Of a stretch of DNA of 64,000 bases, positions 35,349-47,990 are shown piece by piece (the first letter of the stretch is position 1; every line of letters starts with the position of its first letter). The stretch covers positions 6,448,001 through 6,512,000 of the forward strand of contig CM082590.2 of assembly GCA_040954595.2 (NCBI GenBank), given 5' to 3'. A program made the position numbers and the translations under genes. The notes below the pieces were generated by a model. The model was not told the DNA's origin, made no database searches, and saw only the letters and a program-made list of their open reading frames with translations. Source of the stretch: Balanoglossus misakiensis. Lineage: Eukaryota; Hemichordata.

Positions 35349-37359
35349 ATGGGTAACCCGATGACAAAAGCGATGGATGAGAACATGAAACGAAACCAGG
35401 AATTTATGTTAAAGAATCAAAAAGCAACGGTGAGTGGTGTGTTGTGTATAATTAGATGTTTTCAGCTAATCATTCTACTAGGTTCTCTCAGTTTGGTAGG
35501 ATTGGGCCTGTTGACCTATGTCATCTACAGTCAAACCCCTCTATAGTGGCCAGTCAAGGGACTTTCCTAAACTGGCCTTTATAGAGAGGTGACCTTTATA
35601 TAGAGGTTAATTAACACACATGTGTATTGCACAGAGACTGTAACTAAATGGCCACTATATAGAGGTGGCCACTAACAGGGGTTTGACTGTATTGCTGTAT
35701 ACTCCATATGTAGTCTCAGGCATATACATTTGATGACGTCATGCACTTTTCTTGCAAGTCATCAAACATGCAAATTATATATGCACAAGTGGTCTTTGTG
35801 AAGCGCCATCTTGAGGCCGGACCACTCCTCTGTCATGTCTTTCTTTTTTCCGCCTGCAGCTCGAGAGACAGTTAATGATGCAGAACATTATGCGAGAACG
35901 TCAAATGTCCATGGAGATTGCGAGGGCCAGAGATTTATTTCTCTGGTGGGGAAGTTTTTACAGCGTCGCTTTCTTATTATTAACAGCTCGGTAGGTGAAT
36001 GCGTAGCCTAGTAGCTCGCCGTATTTTGTCCGCTTTGCTTCCAAAACTAACGTCTGGCCCAATAAAACCCCATACCCCTTGCTGGGAATTGTGATGTAAC
36101 TAGTGTCCCTCTGAAGTCAATGAGAGACTTTGTTTATCCAATGATTGGACAAAGGATATACATATGTGTAATTAAGGATGGGTAACAAATTAGCCCTGCC
36201 TTCACTATAACCTTACACCCAATCACCATTGTTCAGTTTATGTGAGTGACTTCAAGGGGACGCTAGTTACATCACAGTTCCCAGCAAGGGGTACGGGGTT
36301 TTATTGGGCCAGTGGCATGGTTGAAGCTAGGCGTTAGTTTTGGAAGCAAAGCGGACAAAATACGCCGAGGTACTAGGCTAGTTAACGGGGTAATCTCTTG
36401 GTTGATTGAGTGTGTGAGGGATTGAGTGAAATGCCCCAGGGGGTGCCACACACAACATGCAAAAACACTCTGTTTGTTTCCAAACTCACGGCCTATCTCC
36501 TTCGCTGTATTATCCTTGAGGACATGGAATAAACAAGCCAGCGAAGGATTATGTAATGGTACGCTCAAAGTCCCTTTGTTGTTCTGTGCACAACTGTGAC
36601 GATTTGAGGTTCATGAGCTTGCAACATCAAGTATTATTTTTTTTATAATTTTTACTTTCAACTAAAATTAATTCATTTAAATGTACTTAACTGGATTTTT
36701 TCTAATTTTGATCCCCTAGGGCTTTTAAGACTAAAAATCCTGTTTTTGTTTTCCCGCTTGTGCCCATGGGTTTTATAGTTGGTTACCGATATGACTTGGC
36801 CCATGGTACCAAGATAGCAAGAATGAAAGGTAAGCCCTCGCACACCAACAGATGTTAGTGTGTGAAGACTAAAATTCGACAAAAATTTCCACATTAACCG
36901 GTCTCTTGATGAGACAAGACAACAACTCACACATTGCCAAGAGCCACTTACTACATGTTGCATCGCCATTTTAGTATAGTCGAGTTGCAGTGACCCAGGT
37001 CATACTGACAGATCAGCCAATCAGCGGCTGATGGAAATCCTGACAGCGGCCATTTTGTTTTACAAATCGTTCTATAGCATTTCCCCAGACTCTTTTCTGG
37101 AGAGCATCGGAAGAGCAAAGGCGTCTGGGTAACCGAGTCTATGAGAGTCACAGTTACAATGCTCCATTTTTTTCTGGTCGAGGAACACTGGCATCATAGC
37201 AGAAGGCTCCTAAACAAAATATTTTAAACAATTCTTCCCCTTATTACAGATGAGGCGGAAAGTATACTGAAGAATGAGACATCCCTGCTAGATCTTCCAG
37301 AGGGTGTACCAACAATAGAAGAAATAGACAAAGCAAGGGAAGCTTTTAGATCTAAGTAA
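35349..37359 (+). CDS. PLGRKT: Plasminogen receptor (KT), complete four-exon gene
   Basis: Exons 35349-35429, 35860-35990, 36720-36829 and 37250-37359 join to 432 nt (143 aa; vertebrate proteins are about 147 aa). Family features seen: an N-terminal MGNPMTKAMDENMKRNQEFM segment, the LERQLMMQNIMRERQMSMEI heptad-rich stretch, a first hydrophobic segment (LFLWWGSFYSVAFLLLTA, ~residues 51-68), a second (PVFVFPLVPMGFIVGYRYDL, ~78-97), then a charged tail ending ...RSK. The C-terminal lysine is the feature known to bind plasminogen in the vertebrate receptor, where it promotes cell-surface plasminogen activation. The start Met has clear family agreement. Intron phases are 0, 2 and 1. Introns 1 and 2 carry MITEs. 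Whether a plasminogen ligand exists in this animal is unknown, so an older mitochondrial or membrane role is possible. Confidence 0.95.
35528..35689. mobile_element. TA-flanked MITE M9 in PLGRKT intron 1
   Basis: TA-CAGTCAAACCCCTCTATAG at the left and GGGGTTTGACTG-TA at the right; both arms carry ATAGAGAGG/ATAGAGGTGG repeats. A 162-bp Tc1/mariner-type MITE. Confidence 0.85.
36001..36385. mobile_element. Inverted-repeat element in PLGRKT intron 2
   Basis: Arms of about 110-120 bases: TAGCCTAGTA...GCCGTATTTTGTCCGCTTTG on the left is complemented, with small differences, at 36330-36385. The CCCAGCAAGGGGT and TTTTATTGGGCC boxes are shared. It starts about 10 bases after the exon 2 donor, so the 5' splice site borders the element. 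Confidence 0.75.
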
Positions 37360-37439
37360 TATTTGTGGACACACCACGCTGGATTGAGGTAGAAATAATG
37401 GCTTTTAATACCAAACAAGAAAATCACTCAACAAAACTT

Positions 37440-37473
37440 AATAAATTACAGAGAAAACGCAAGTGCCAATAAA
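37440..37473 (+). terminator. Two candidate polyadenylation signals of PLGRKT
   Basis: AATAAA at 37440-37445 and again at 37468-37473, 81 and 109 bases after the stop codon: the right place and motif for a short animal 3'UTR. Confidence 0.55.
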
Positions 37474-37719
37474 TGGAAAATAAAAACTAAAATACACTAA
37501 TCCAGCTATACTAGATAAAACATACTAATCTAAAAATGGGAGGGGGGCCCCTTCAGTCAAGCAGTCAAACCTGGCCCTGTGGGTGAATCCATCCTGACAG
37601 GCCGAAATGTGAGGGAGGTTGTGCACTTCCCGAGATATGGGGGTCAGGATGAAATCCATACTGACTTCTTATATAGGGCACATATCCATAATGTGTCGTG
37701 ATCAAGGCGCTTTACAACA

Positions 37720-37965
37720 ATTATTATCCCTGGTCATTGGACATAAATTTAATTCCATTCAATTTCTTGGGGACAAACAACAGCTCACATGTGCAGCCAT
37801 AAGCGCAGCAGAGCTAAACATACACATTGCAATCTCTGTCTTACCAGGTACCAATTACCCCTGGGTGGGGAGCCCTGGTCATTGGACCTAAATATTCCAT
37901 TCAACTCCTTGGGGAGCAAACAACAGCTCACATGTGCAGCCAAAAGGTGGTGGAATGTTGAATTT
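37720..37965. repeat. Diverged ~148-bp tandem duplication
   Basis: CTGGTCATTGGAC then a CATTCAA-type stretch and AACAACAGCTCACATGTGCA occur twice, at about 37730-37800 and 37877-37945. No coding support. Confidence 0.65.
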
Positions 37966-39149
37966 TCAGTAATTTTTTTGGTCATCATATCACGGTCAGA
38001 CAAGAGAATTTTTCAATCATTGTATTTATTCATTATCTATTTCTTTTGAGTTAATAAAATAAGATTATTTAATGAATAATGTGCGTGTATGTCATATTTG
38101 TTCGACGGTTATTCTATACGAATAGTTTGTCTAACGTGGGGTCCTAACACAATGAAATATAATTTCTGTTACACAGTGGTGACAGCGGTTGGATAAACTA
38201 TCGACCTTTCGATTTAGAGAAAAACAAAGTTCTGTTTTGACTTAAGTATTTGCGTTGAATAAAGAATATTAATACTTCAAAATGTTTAATGCTGCGATGG
38301 GGATAGGTCAATGCCCTACACTAGCCTTGCTGGTCTCAAGAAATGCGACTTTTTCCTGATTCTCAGACAGGGATACCCTGTGGAACCAGAATCCGACGTA
38401 TTTACATAATGAGGGGGAGTTGTCACGTGAGCAGGTTGCATGTATCCCGGCAACACCCGCGACATTCTGGGGAGATTGGGACTTGCCGTTGAAGTGTGAG
38501 CATATCGCTCCTGGTTGTGGTGATCTGAATTTGTGTTTCAACCCTGTCTCTCTGCTATTTTCTTTCAAATCTGTCTCCACGTTTGTGGGAACACTTTCTC
38601 TGTAACCTCTGAAAGGTAGAATGGTTGACTGTTTGTCTTTTGAGGGTTTTCTTGGTCTTTGTGTGAGCGTAATGCTTGGGTCGCGCGGTCGGTCGCGAGG
38701 TCGCGAGGTCACCTGTCGAACGCACGTATCTTCCTTGCGCATAGTACATGTATATCAAACCGGGACTCGTAACAAACTGGCGCACGCCATCAACGTGATA
38801 GGTGTTTGATTTTGGCAGTTTTCCGTCACCGTTGAGTTAGCGTTCCGTTCCAAGCTTCGTCTTTTACTAGTGGCTCGATCATTTTTCGGCGCCAGTCCGA
38901 TATAATTTGAGTGATTTGCGTTTCTTGTTCAGTCCACGTTTTACAGCTGTGTGACTTCCATTGTTCTAAGACAATGTAGCAAGTGTCGCTTGGGGTTATC
39001 GATTTTTTTATCGCTCTGTTCTGGTGTAGCGTAGCTTGTACGTGCACTGTGCTACTATTTATTTGTTTTAATACCTTTAATCAGAAATTCGAAATTTCCA
39101 CCACGATTCTGAAAAACACGACGTAGGTTCTCAGTCACTGACGTGCCGT
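37966..39149. other. No recognisable gene
   Basis: The longest frame (144 codons, minus, 38308-38742) is rich in Arg/Lys/Ser without any family motif. A CpG-richer patch with CGCGAGGTCGCGAGGTC lies at about 38690-38710. Confidence 0.4.
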
Positions 39150-39457
39150 TGCATGTTGCTTAAAGGCCTTGCTCAACAGTGGGTCAAAAACGGTTGTGGA
39201 ATAAGCTACCGGTTCCACTCCGTAGCAGTGAGAATTTTAATGTTTTTAAATCCAGCCTTAAAACGTTTTTATTCAGGGAATGACGTTTTTATCCATTTTT
39301 TATCCATTTTTAACCATTGTCTATTTTTTTTATGATACATTTTTAGCATTTTACTTGTCTTTGTATTTTTAAGCAGCGATGTACAGCGCTTTGGGGTGTC
39401 TTTTTACATGGAAAGCGTTTTTTAAGAATTAAATATTATTATTATTATTATTATTAA
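39150..39457 (+). mobile_element. 3' end of a non-LTR retrotransposon with (ATT)n tail
   Basis: Frames here approximate the end of a LINE ORF (W-K/SYRFHSVAVRILMF then NPALKRF), followed by the typical 3' sequence with CAGCGCTTTGGGGTG and a (TTA)n tract at 39437-39456. This 3' plan matches many CR1/L2-like LINEs of marine invertebrates. Strongly 5'-truncated. Confidence 0.65.
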
Positions 39458-41330
39458 ATATTTTGTTTCCAATAAACAGTTACGTGCTAACACAAAGGCT
39501 TTCTTGTTTGCCTTCATTGGACTGCCCTGGGATCGAGAAAACGGCCGTTAAATTCTATTGCCATCGGTAAAATATCGATTGTTCATGTCGACAGCACGGT
39601 ATGATGATAGGTTACTTTTACTAACGTCGGTTCCTAACACAATGAATGACAAAAATATTCACTAAAAGGTATATCTAGCGATAATGGAAATAGTTTTCCA
39701 CCAAAAATTACTTCTGGAGTTTAGAATGACTGTGAAAGATTCCTCAGATGACTGTGATCACTGTAAAGGTTCTATTTTGTCCAAAAGAAAAGACAGGAGG
39801 GTCAATGCACTATGCGAAATCCAGTACATTGAAAATATTCCTGAGGTTTGAAAGCTCGCCCTCAACGACACTGCTTTCATCATCTCCAGCTCACCACATT
39901 ATCGCTCATTATTCAGATATTTAAATTAGGCATACAGTCACATCTAATTGACTTATGCCTATACTGTATCTATAAGGTAAAAAGGGCGTGTCTTAGTGTG
40001 CGAACGGCCTTATGGTGGTGTACATTTTATTTCGCATCTACCACCAACCAAAAATATGTTAGCCATATTTGTATTTTCCATGGTAACTCTGGTTTAATTT
40101 ACATTCTTAGATTTATTAATACAGGATTGACTTCAATAAAATAGCAGATAGTTCAATGTAAGGGGAGTTGATTTTAAATTGTTATTTGATTAATATTCAT
40201 GTGTTTACTTGGGTCTGCGGGAATCATCGAGCATGTCACTCTTTCGGTCATTTCTAAAATTAGAAGGGGATTTCCGCAAAGGTATTAAAGCTGAGTTCTC
40301 TGCATGCTTACTCCAGTCTCGACAAATCTTTCCTTGATTGGGTATCAGCGAAACCTGATCACGTGTGTGCTCGGTGTTTTGTTGCTGAATTATCTGGTTA
40401 AACGCGACTGGGATCACACGGTTGTATTCGACATACAGCAATCTAGCGTTTTGCACAGGTGAGAATGTTTATACTGTCTATGGTTTATTAACGCTGCGGA
40501 GGGCTGTAGTTTTCAACATGGCGACCAGACTCAGGGACGACAGCACTGAGCGAAAGTCGACTGATCAGCCGTGTGAATTTCCCCGGTTTATTATTGCTTT
40601 TCCCAGGGGTTTTTTTGCAGTGTGGTCGAGGCAGCCTTGGTTTCTTGAAGTATCGTGTTTGGGTCACGGTTACAGTGACTAGATGATTGTTTGGTTTCAA
40701 ATATACGCCAGCAATATTTATCCAAACATTAAATTAATTGAATTGATTATTATTTGTTGTTTTTGTTGTTTTAAACTTGTTAAAAACAAAATTAATAATC
40801 GGACAATGCTATTTTCATGTTCACATAATGATAGACAGAGAATTTCATCTGTCAGGATTTACCATTTATATGCTGTGAAAGAGCCCAAACATGACCAGCT
40901 TTGTATAACATCAAAAATGACAATGTTTACCTAATTTGCGATAAACACACAATAAAATGCATCGCTGCTGCACGGAAGGAATGCACGAAGCATTGATTGT
41001 TTCGATCAACACAGTAAAGCTTGAAAATGAAAAGCCACCTGTGGTCTAGACTGCAGTGAATCTTTATAAGAATGTATCACACGAACCAAAACACCAACCA
41101 ATTATTTACCTGGTGTCAACTCATGGCTTTGTTAGACTTGCAACAATTTATACAGAAACTGTTTCGTTTCAACTGAGACTGCATGGCACTGCTTTCAGTT
41201 GTTTCTTATCAAGTGGGCTTTAATGAAAACATCAATGGTCAGTACATTCGTCCTGTGCAGCTCAATCTGTTTTAAAAGAGTGAATAAACGTTCGCAGATT
41301 TCAAGTTCAAGTAGATTACGAGAGAGGTGC
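39458..41330. other. No recognisable gene
   Basis: AT-rich intergenic DNA. The short frames at 40205-40700 on both strands overlap and show no domain signature. No clear RNA gene or repeat seen. Confidence 0.45.
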
Positions 41331-42233
41331 GGCTACACGTTTTACGCGAACATAAACGCGCAACGTCACGAATTTCAGTTATGTCGTCATCATGTTTTGT
41401 GTAAAGTTTGATGTTCACGTAAAAGACTTCGCGTATTTTTTACGTGAAGATAGGTGCTTTCACGTAAGTTGCAAACTTTAAAAGTTATTCTCATTTTGGG
41501 GCAACAAAAATCATATTATCTACGAAATATGTGTATGCCTTGTTAGCTTGATATCTCATAGTGACAAAAGAAAACGCATTTATTTCTTTTTGGTCATTTT
41601 ATGTGAAATTTGTTCATCAATTTGTATGGTCGTCCGACGGTTGAAACCATAGTTGCAGTGGAGCGACACGGCCATGTAATTAGTCTTGCTCCAAGACAGT
41701 GTGATACTGAAAAAGAAATGCGCGTCCGCGTTGCGAACGTCCTGTGGACGCGACGCTAATCACACAGTCTTGCCGATTCTGTAAACGCCCTCAAGTGGTT
41801 TTACCAGATTTTGGTAAGTAGCGGAGAACATTCGAACCTCATATGTCTGTCAATCAAATTAGCGTCGTGTCAACATGAGTTCTATACGCGTACATACCAG
41901 GTACAGAATACGCATTTTTGGGCGTTATCGCGAGCTTTGTGCGGTTCTAGATGTTCTACATGCAAATTAACGCCGCTCATGAATATTCATATCAAATATA
42001 TGTGTGCAGAAACGTACAGTCGCTTTGCCTGGCGGCGCGTCGTACGAAAGTTCCATTCCTTATCGACAGGCACAGCGACTGCCATAGAGTCTACCATGTA
42101 ATGTGCACGCTCAAAATTCGAATACAGCGTGCGCGTGCCACACAAACAGACGTGAAGCCAAACTCGTTTCCACCTGAACGTATCACTCGAACGTGGGTTC
42201 TACGCGTTCACGTTCACGTAAAACGTGTAGCCG
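41331..42233. mobile_element. Possible inverted-repeat element, GGCTACACGTTTTACG ends
   Basis: GGCTACACGTTTTACG near 41332 and its complement CGTAAAACGTGTAGCC near 42217 bracket a ~900-bp stretch rich in (T)TCACGTAAA and CGTTCACGT motifs. Probably a non-autonomous element; it ends about 100 bp before the coding start of gene D. Confidence 0.5.
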
Positions 42234-42333
42234 AACATGTAATGTCACCTGCTATTATTTAACGCCTGAAACGATATACTCACAAACCATAATTTAACAA
42301 CATATGTATATATTTCGGTTTTGTAGATACACC

Positions 42334-45300
42334 ATGTCTGACATACAGTATTTAATCGCAGAGATAAGAGCATGCAGCAAAAGTCTCGACGATGAACAAA
42401 TCACCGATGTTTTGGATATGTTACGGGATAGCGTCATTGAAGTCAGAAATCTTCTTATTCTGATTATGAGCATAACATTCTCCGATCAGAATATCAGCAG
42501 AGAAGTTTATGTCGCTATACGTCGAGTCCAACAAATGTATCGTGGAATACTGGAGGAATGTGTCCAAATCAAGTATGTAGGCTTATTTTTCAAACGTCCT
42601 GCATGCACACTGCCAGCAAATTTTAAGGGAGTAGTAAGGAAATTATTGTGTAGGTGCAGTGGTAGATGAAAAAAAATTGTTCGGAGACATGAGTTCATTC
42701 GTATTTGTATTATGCGCGAAGTCCAAATACAACTGATGCGTACGCGATTTCGGGTGTTTGTGCCAACGTATAGTAAATGGCTGAAAAGTTAATGTTTTTA
42801 AACGTATTTTTCCATTCATTAATTATAAGTTAATCTTGCATGTATCATATAGAAAAAGAGATATTATGTCTTGTTTTGACAAAAAATAACATTAAAAACA
42901 TTAACCGAGCACAGTTAATTTGCAAAATATTTACATCTCAGACTGAAGAATTTTCTTCCAATAATTGCTAAAATCGGAATTATTGTTCTTGTTGAGTAAT
43001 TGGTGCATAAATTGTAGATATCTGTAAAAAATATCGAAACTCGTTTTTGCTCCAATGCTGTTAATATCACGTTGTAAATGGACCCCTGAAGCAAAAATAT
43101 AACTTTACAATAGTAATATTGACAATGTAATATTTACACATCTATAAACAGGATCACTGTACATAGTTTTGTAACCAAGAATAACAGTTTCTAAATCGAC
43201 CTCATGAAATATGCCAAGTTTACTGAGCAAAGCAGAAAAACGCTGCCAAAATCCCCAAACGTTGACATTTTAAAATAGATGCTCACAGGAATCGGTTACG
43301 TTGCAAAGACAACATTGATCATTTTTACTTTTACTTTTTAGGTCCCATTTAGTTTACCATGGGACCTTATGGGATCGGTTGCGTCTGTATGTATGTATGG
43401 ATGGATGGATGGATGTATGTCTGTATGTCCGTCCACATCAAAAACTTGAAAACCTCTATGACCTCGATATTTGGTGTGTAGATGCAGGCAGGGCTGTAGA
43501 TGGAAGTTTGTTCAAATGAAGTTGTCATTACCAAAAGTATGCAAATTAGCTGAAAAAATGTGAATTTGGTCAAAACTCAAAAACTCGACAACCACTGGTC
43601 AGATTGGTTTGAAAGTTGGTATGCATGCACCTTATGTGTACCTCATACAGTCCTGTATGTTTTGAGCTAATATTATCGATTTCCTATTTTTAATGCATTT
43701 TTTGTGATAGGCTTACTTCTTTGAAATTTAGTATGAAGCTTCCTAATGGTTGTCTGAGTAACTGTAGTTTTGTTCAAATTGTTGCAAAATTTGCATATTT
43801 ATAATTTTGAGCAATATTTGCCATTTTTGGTCAAACAATTTTTTGTCTTAAACCGCTTGTCGCATTGCATTGAACTTTAGCAGGCATGTTACTTGTAGTG
43901 CTTGAAGTATGATATTGTACAATTTTGGTGATATTTGCATATTTGTGTTTTGTGTTATGATAATTATCCCAAAAGTTGCAGCTTATGTGCCTTTAATCTG
44001 TCTATGTGTGTGTGTGTGTGTCTGTCTGTCTGTCTGTCTGTGTATGTATGTACTCCTGTGTAGACTTTTTCTTGTGTAATCCCTCAATGGGACCACACTG
44101 TCCCTGACGTGGTTTTATCAAAAATTCATGCAATACGTGACCACAAGTTTTAAAACGCGTCAGTCCTTCTGATACGGTTATGTCTGCATTCCATCTGCAG
44201 AAACTTTAGCCGACGCTCCGAGGCCATGCTTCAATGTCTGCAGTCAGAATTCAAATTTAGACACACAGACGTCGACCTGTTTCTTGGGCAGCACGGGTTA
44301 ACACGCTATCGGCCCGTCTTCGAGAGCGAGGAGATAGCTTACGTCCGCGAAATACTGGAAACGGGGGTGATGCGTTTCAGACACGATATGGACCCATCAG
44401 CTTTTGCAGTCTTAAAGAGAGAAATTGACAAAGCAGGTACCGTAAGGATTCTTAAGATGGATGGTATTGAAAGGATAAATTCCCTTTTTAATTATTTCAG
44501 TACACAACACAACACAATACATTGTTTTAACCCTCAATATTACTTGGTATTAAAAAGAAAATTGAAAGTATGATTCTATTTTACGTGGATGAATGTATAG
44601 GAACCAACGACTTTTTAAACAAAAATTATGATTCAATGGCATGTTAAGATTTCCCGCTCCGATGCCTTCTTGTGCGCATGATCATTGTACAGCAGTTTGA
44701 GAACATTATGTTACATTTTTACCATGCAACATAAATGCCAATCAGAGAGCTGTTTTCGGTAAGGAGAACAACCTATAGTTAATTGTATGGATTATGTCTT
44801 CAGGGGGCAACTTTGCCCCTTTAAGGTAGTTCCCAAACTTAACACAGAGATTGGCGTCCATTTTTAATTTAGAAATTCATCCTGTCGACTGTCTAGCCTG
44901 GCTGATTACAATGAGTAGGTGACTGAAATTGTTCCAAAAGAGAACTACTTTACCTCTTTACTGGAAAGTTTAAAGATCATCATCACACTGTGTTTTTATA
45001 ATTTGACAAAGCGTATGTTATAAAACATAAGAGATGTATAGAAAGTGAACGTTTTGTCTGCTACTTCACTGAATTCTTTTCTATTTTATAGAACATGATC
45101 GATTCTACATCGAACACCGTATGAGCCCTGAGCTGAAACTGCTTGGATATCAGTGCTGTGTTTCGTCGGGGCAAGTGACAGAACAACTGACGTCATGCCT
45201 GCGTGCAACACAGCGCACCGGAATGAGACTCATTCCGTACTTGGAATCGCAGCTTTCACGGAACAAGGTGGTGAACTTCGGTTTGAAAGTGGGGTTTGTC

Positions 45301-47535
45301 TTGGTGTCACCTTGGGCTGACACTGTAATTGGTAAAATGGTGTCCACTGGTACTGCATTGGGAATAGTGCTAACTGCAGCAGGTCAGTTTGCAGATGGCT
45401 TTGGTTACGTGTTGTTAAAGGCGGAATTTTCAATCCCTGGTTCTCGCATTAGTAGGTGCTCCTCCTAGTCATACATTAGGCTAGTTTCGATGTTTAACTT
45501 ACAGTACGTTAGATACACACACAAATCGCAACAATTTAGCACCTTTAGCTAATCCTATAAACAGATCGCCAATTTGTGCTACCGGTAGTAGGCCTAGCCA
45601 GATAAACGAAAACGATCTTCCAGCCAGCTAGCTACATATGAGCACTGTTGTTACAGAGAGCTCGATCGCTCTGACGGCTTCGACGCTCTATTCGGGACTG
45701 TGTGTTATTTATATTGACTGTGCCTTCAACCGCGTGTGATTGGACTCGCCGATAGCAACACAGCCGTAACATGCGGCCGACTTGGCTAGCCAGTGACGGG
45801 TACAATTTCTCTACCCAACTTGAGAAGGGTTCCGCTGCCCGAAATATACGTAGATCAAATTTTAGCCCGCCGGTCATCGAGTTTACTGATCGACAGAAAT
45901 ACACATAGAGCCAACAAAAGCAATTCAATGAGAAAAAATCTGCTTTATTTAGATGATAAACAAAGTTCATATAGTCTTTCATTTCATCTTTGGTTGTTGC
46001 TCATTTTGATAAATGATCGTTTACCAAAGTACTTCTAACAACATGTGTATAAAAGAATACCGTCAAAAAAACAAACATTTTACTCACGTGATTATCACTC
46101 ACGGGAGTAATGTAGTCGCCATATCTGTCTGTCTGTGTGTGTGTCTGAATGTATGTTAGCACGATATGATCAGATTTCTATCAGCTTTATTAAAAGGTCC
46201 ATTGCATTGACAAGAACTGATTACTTTTTGATAAACGTGTCTCACGAATTAATCAAGTTATACATCAAATGTTTGAAATCGTAACGATGGAACTGGAACT
46301 GACCAATACCTACGCAATCAAAGTACTGCCTTCGCGATCACTTAAAGGGGAAGTCCGGTCCAGCTGATTTCTACATAATTTGGTAGCTCTGAGGTCACTC
46401 TTTCAAAAAAAAAACATATTCGCCACGTATAAGTCGCGCGATTTGTTTTACGAAAACGAGGGAAAGTTGGCAGAATTTCCAATATGGCCTTTACTGCAAT
46501 TTGAATCATGGGAAAAAAGCGCCAGGACCAACTTCCGCCCACCTTGGTGTGGGTGATACCATTTTCCGATTTGTGTGACTGCGTTAAGCGTAGTTGCATA
46601 TTTTTCATGGGGTATAGCTCATGAAAACTGTCAATAGATGTCAAATTTTCGACTTTGCTCCTGATTGTTTATCAACTGACGCAAAGTACAAACAGTAGCT
46701 ATGCAAATACACCTAAGGGAGGGGTCATCTTGTCGCAGACTTTTGCCCCTCCCCCCAATTTTTGCTTTTGAGCCCACTAAAATGCAGTTTTGAGCCCTTC
46801 ATTTTACAAAATTTTCTAATGTGGGATGGCGGACAATTGAACAGGTGTCAACAATTTCCGGAAACTTAAAAACTTAGGGACCGTTCAGTCTCTACGGCCG
46901 GGGGCGGCAAAATCCGGGGGGGGGGTCACTTACATTTTGAATTCAAAAAAGGGGGAGGCATCGTTTTTTAAACGTTTAGGGGGGGGTAACATACTTTTGC
47001 CCCCCTCCCCAAACTCCTGCTTTTGAGTCCACAAAATCGCAGTTTCGAGCCCTTTATTTTACAAAATTTTCTCATGAACTCCTACACCCATCCCTTCATT
47101 CTTCGCCACATTTCATTTATTGGCTGGTTTGTCTAGGCATGTTTTCCCCCTAAATGTTTCACGGTCATTATTTTTGTTTCAGAAGTACAATATGGCGTTT
47201 TACAAAGTAACACGGCTGAAGAAACTTATTTTAAACATATGTACTAACCACCTTTTCATCTGTTTGTAGAAATCGAACGGATAACCGGACTAATCACAGA
47301 TATAGAAACTGGGAAGTGGGAAGATGGTCTGAAGGACAAAATCATCTCCTGGCAACTGCTCATCTCCAATTTCCGAGAACTGTCCACGTTGCTGAGTGAA
47401 GGCAGGAACAAGTTACAAGAGAAGGAACGAACCGACATTAGGTCACACATGCGAGATGCACAGGAGTCACTTCAGAAATTTCAAAAGCATACCGATATGT
47501 TTATAGCTGAAATGCAGCATATTATTGACATGTGA
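42334..47535 (+). CDS. Gene D: SAM-like / hydrophobic hairpin / helical-bundle protein (unrecognised family)
   Basis: Exon model: coding 42334-42572, then 44201-44436, 45092-45382, 47270-47535 (1032 nt, 343 aa). An acceptor at 42326 suggests a 5'UTR exon upstream. Residues 1-79 are predicted helical (MSDIQYLIAEIRAC...). Residues ~103-157 resemble a SAM-type domain: D-FL---GL--Y---F-SEEIAYVREIL, then F--DMDPSAF--LK-EI-KAG. Residues ~219-255 are a Gly/Ala/Val-rich hydrophobic stretch (GLKVGFVLVS, STGTALGIVLTAA). The last exon is a helical domain with W-DGL, W-LLI-NF and SHM-DA-ESL-KF. The donor at 45383 was chosen because its phase fits; the open frame continues 28 codons past it. Gene E matches along the length with the same phases. 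It may be a cytosolic protein that can enter membranes, or a signalling adaptor; no function is assigned. Confidence 0.7.
43337..44055. repeat. Dispersed repeat with microsatellite edges in intron 1 of gene D
   Basis: Begins GGTCCCATTTAGTTTACCATGGGACC (a palindromic start), then a (TATG/GGAT)n tract at 43385-43422. It ends in (TG)n/(TCTG)n at 44007-44052. The CCCAAAAGTTGCAGC...CTTTAA end at 43971-43997 matches the right end of MITE M5. No coding. Confidence 0.55.
46343..47110. repeat. TTAA-type end and two diverged repeat copies in intron 3 of gene D
   Basis: TTAA-AGGGGAAGTCCGGTCC at 46343 looks like one end of another TTAA MITE whose other end I did not find. Further on, TTTTGCCCCTCCCC...TTTTGAGCCC at 46741 recurs diverged at about 46996, with poly-G runs (46910-46990) between. 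Confidence 0.5.
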
Positions 47536-47741
47536 CAGTGACGACAGCACCATGATTGATTTATATGAGATGTTTTTGTTCGTGTTCTCAGCCTGTTGTC
47601 TGTGGTTGCAGCGATTACAACCACACAAACGAATCTTTCATTCCGAAATATTTACATGAGATTTGTGAGTTACCAGATCTTTAATTCGAGCTGCTTTTAT
47701 GCAACACATATATGTGCACGCATGCATGCACCTAAAAAACA

Positions 47742-47990
47742 AATACATACATACATACATACATACATACATACATACATACATACATACATACATACAT
47801 ACATACATACATACATACATACATACATACATACATACATACATACATACATACACATACAGACATACATACAGACATACATACATACATACATACATAC
47901 ATACAGACATACATACATACATACAGACATACATACAGACATACATACATACATACATACATACAGACATACATACCGGTACATACAGAC
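47742..47990. repeat. (ATAC)n microsatellite, ~250 bp
   Basis: More than 30 perfect ATAC units, then ATAC/AGAC interspersions to about 47990. The long frames of Tyr-Ile-His-Thr or Met-Tyr-Val-Cys repeats on both strands are read-outs of the repeat. Confidence 0.95.

Noticed and set aside
38308-38742. 144-codon minus-strand frame
   Set aside because: Arg/Lys/Ser-rich without motifs, overlapped by frames in other phases, no splice partners.
45383-45468. Continuation of gene D exon 3 in frame to a stop, giving a shorter protein
   Set aside because: The donor at 45383 restores phase with the exon at 47270, which matches gene E's last exon. The read-through form remains a possible intron-retained isoform.
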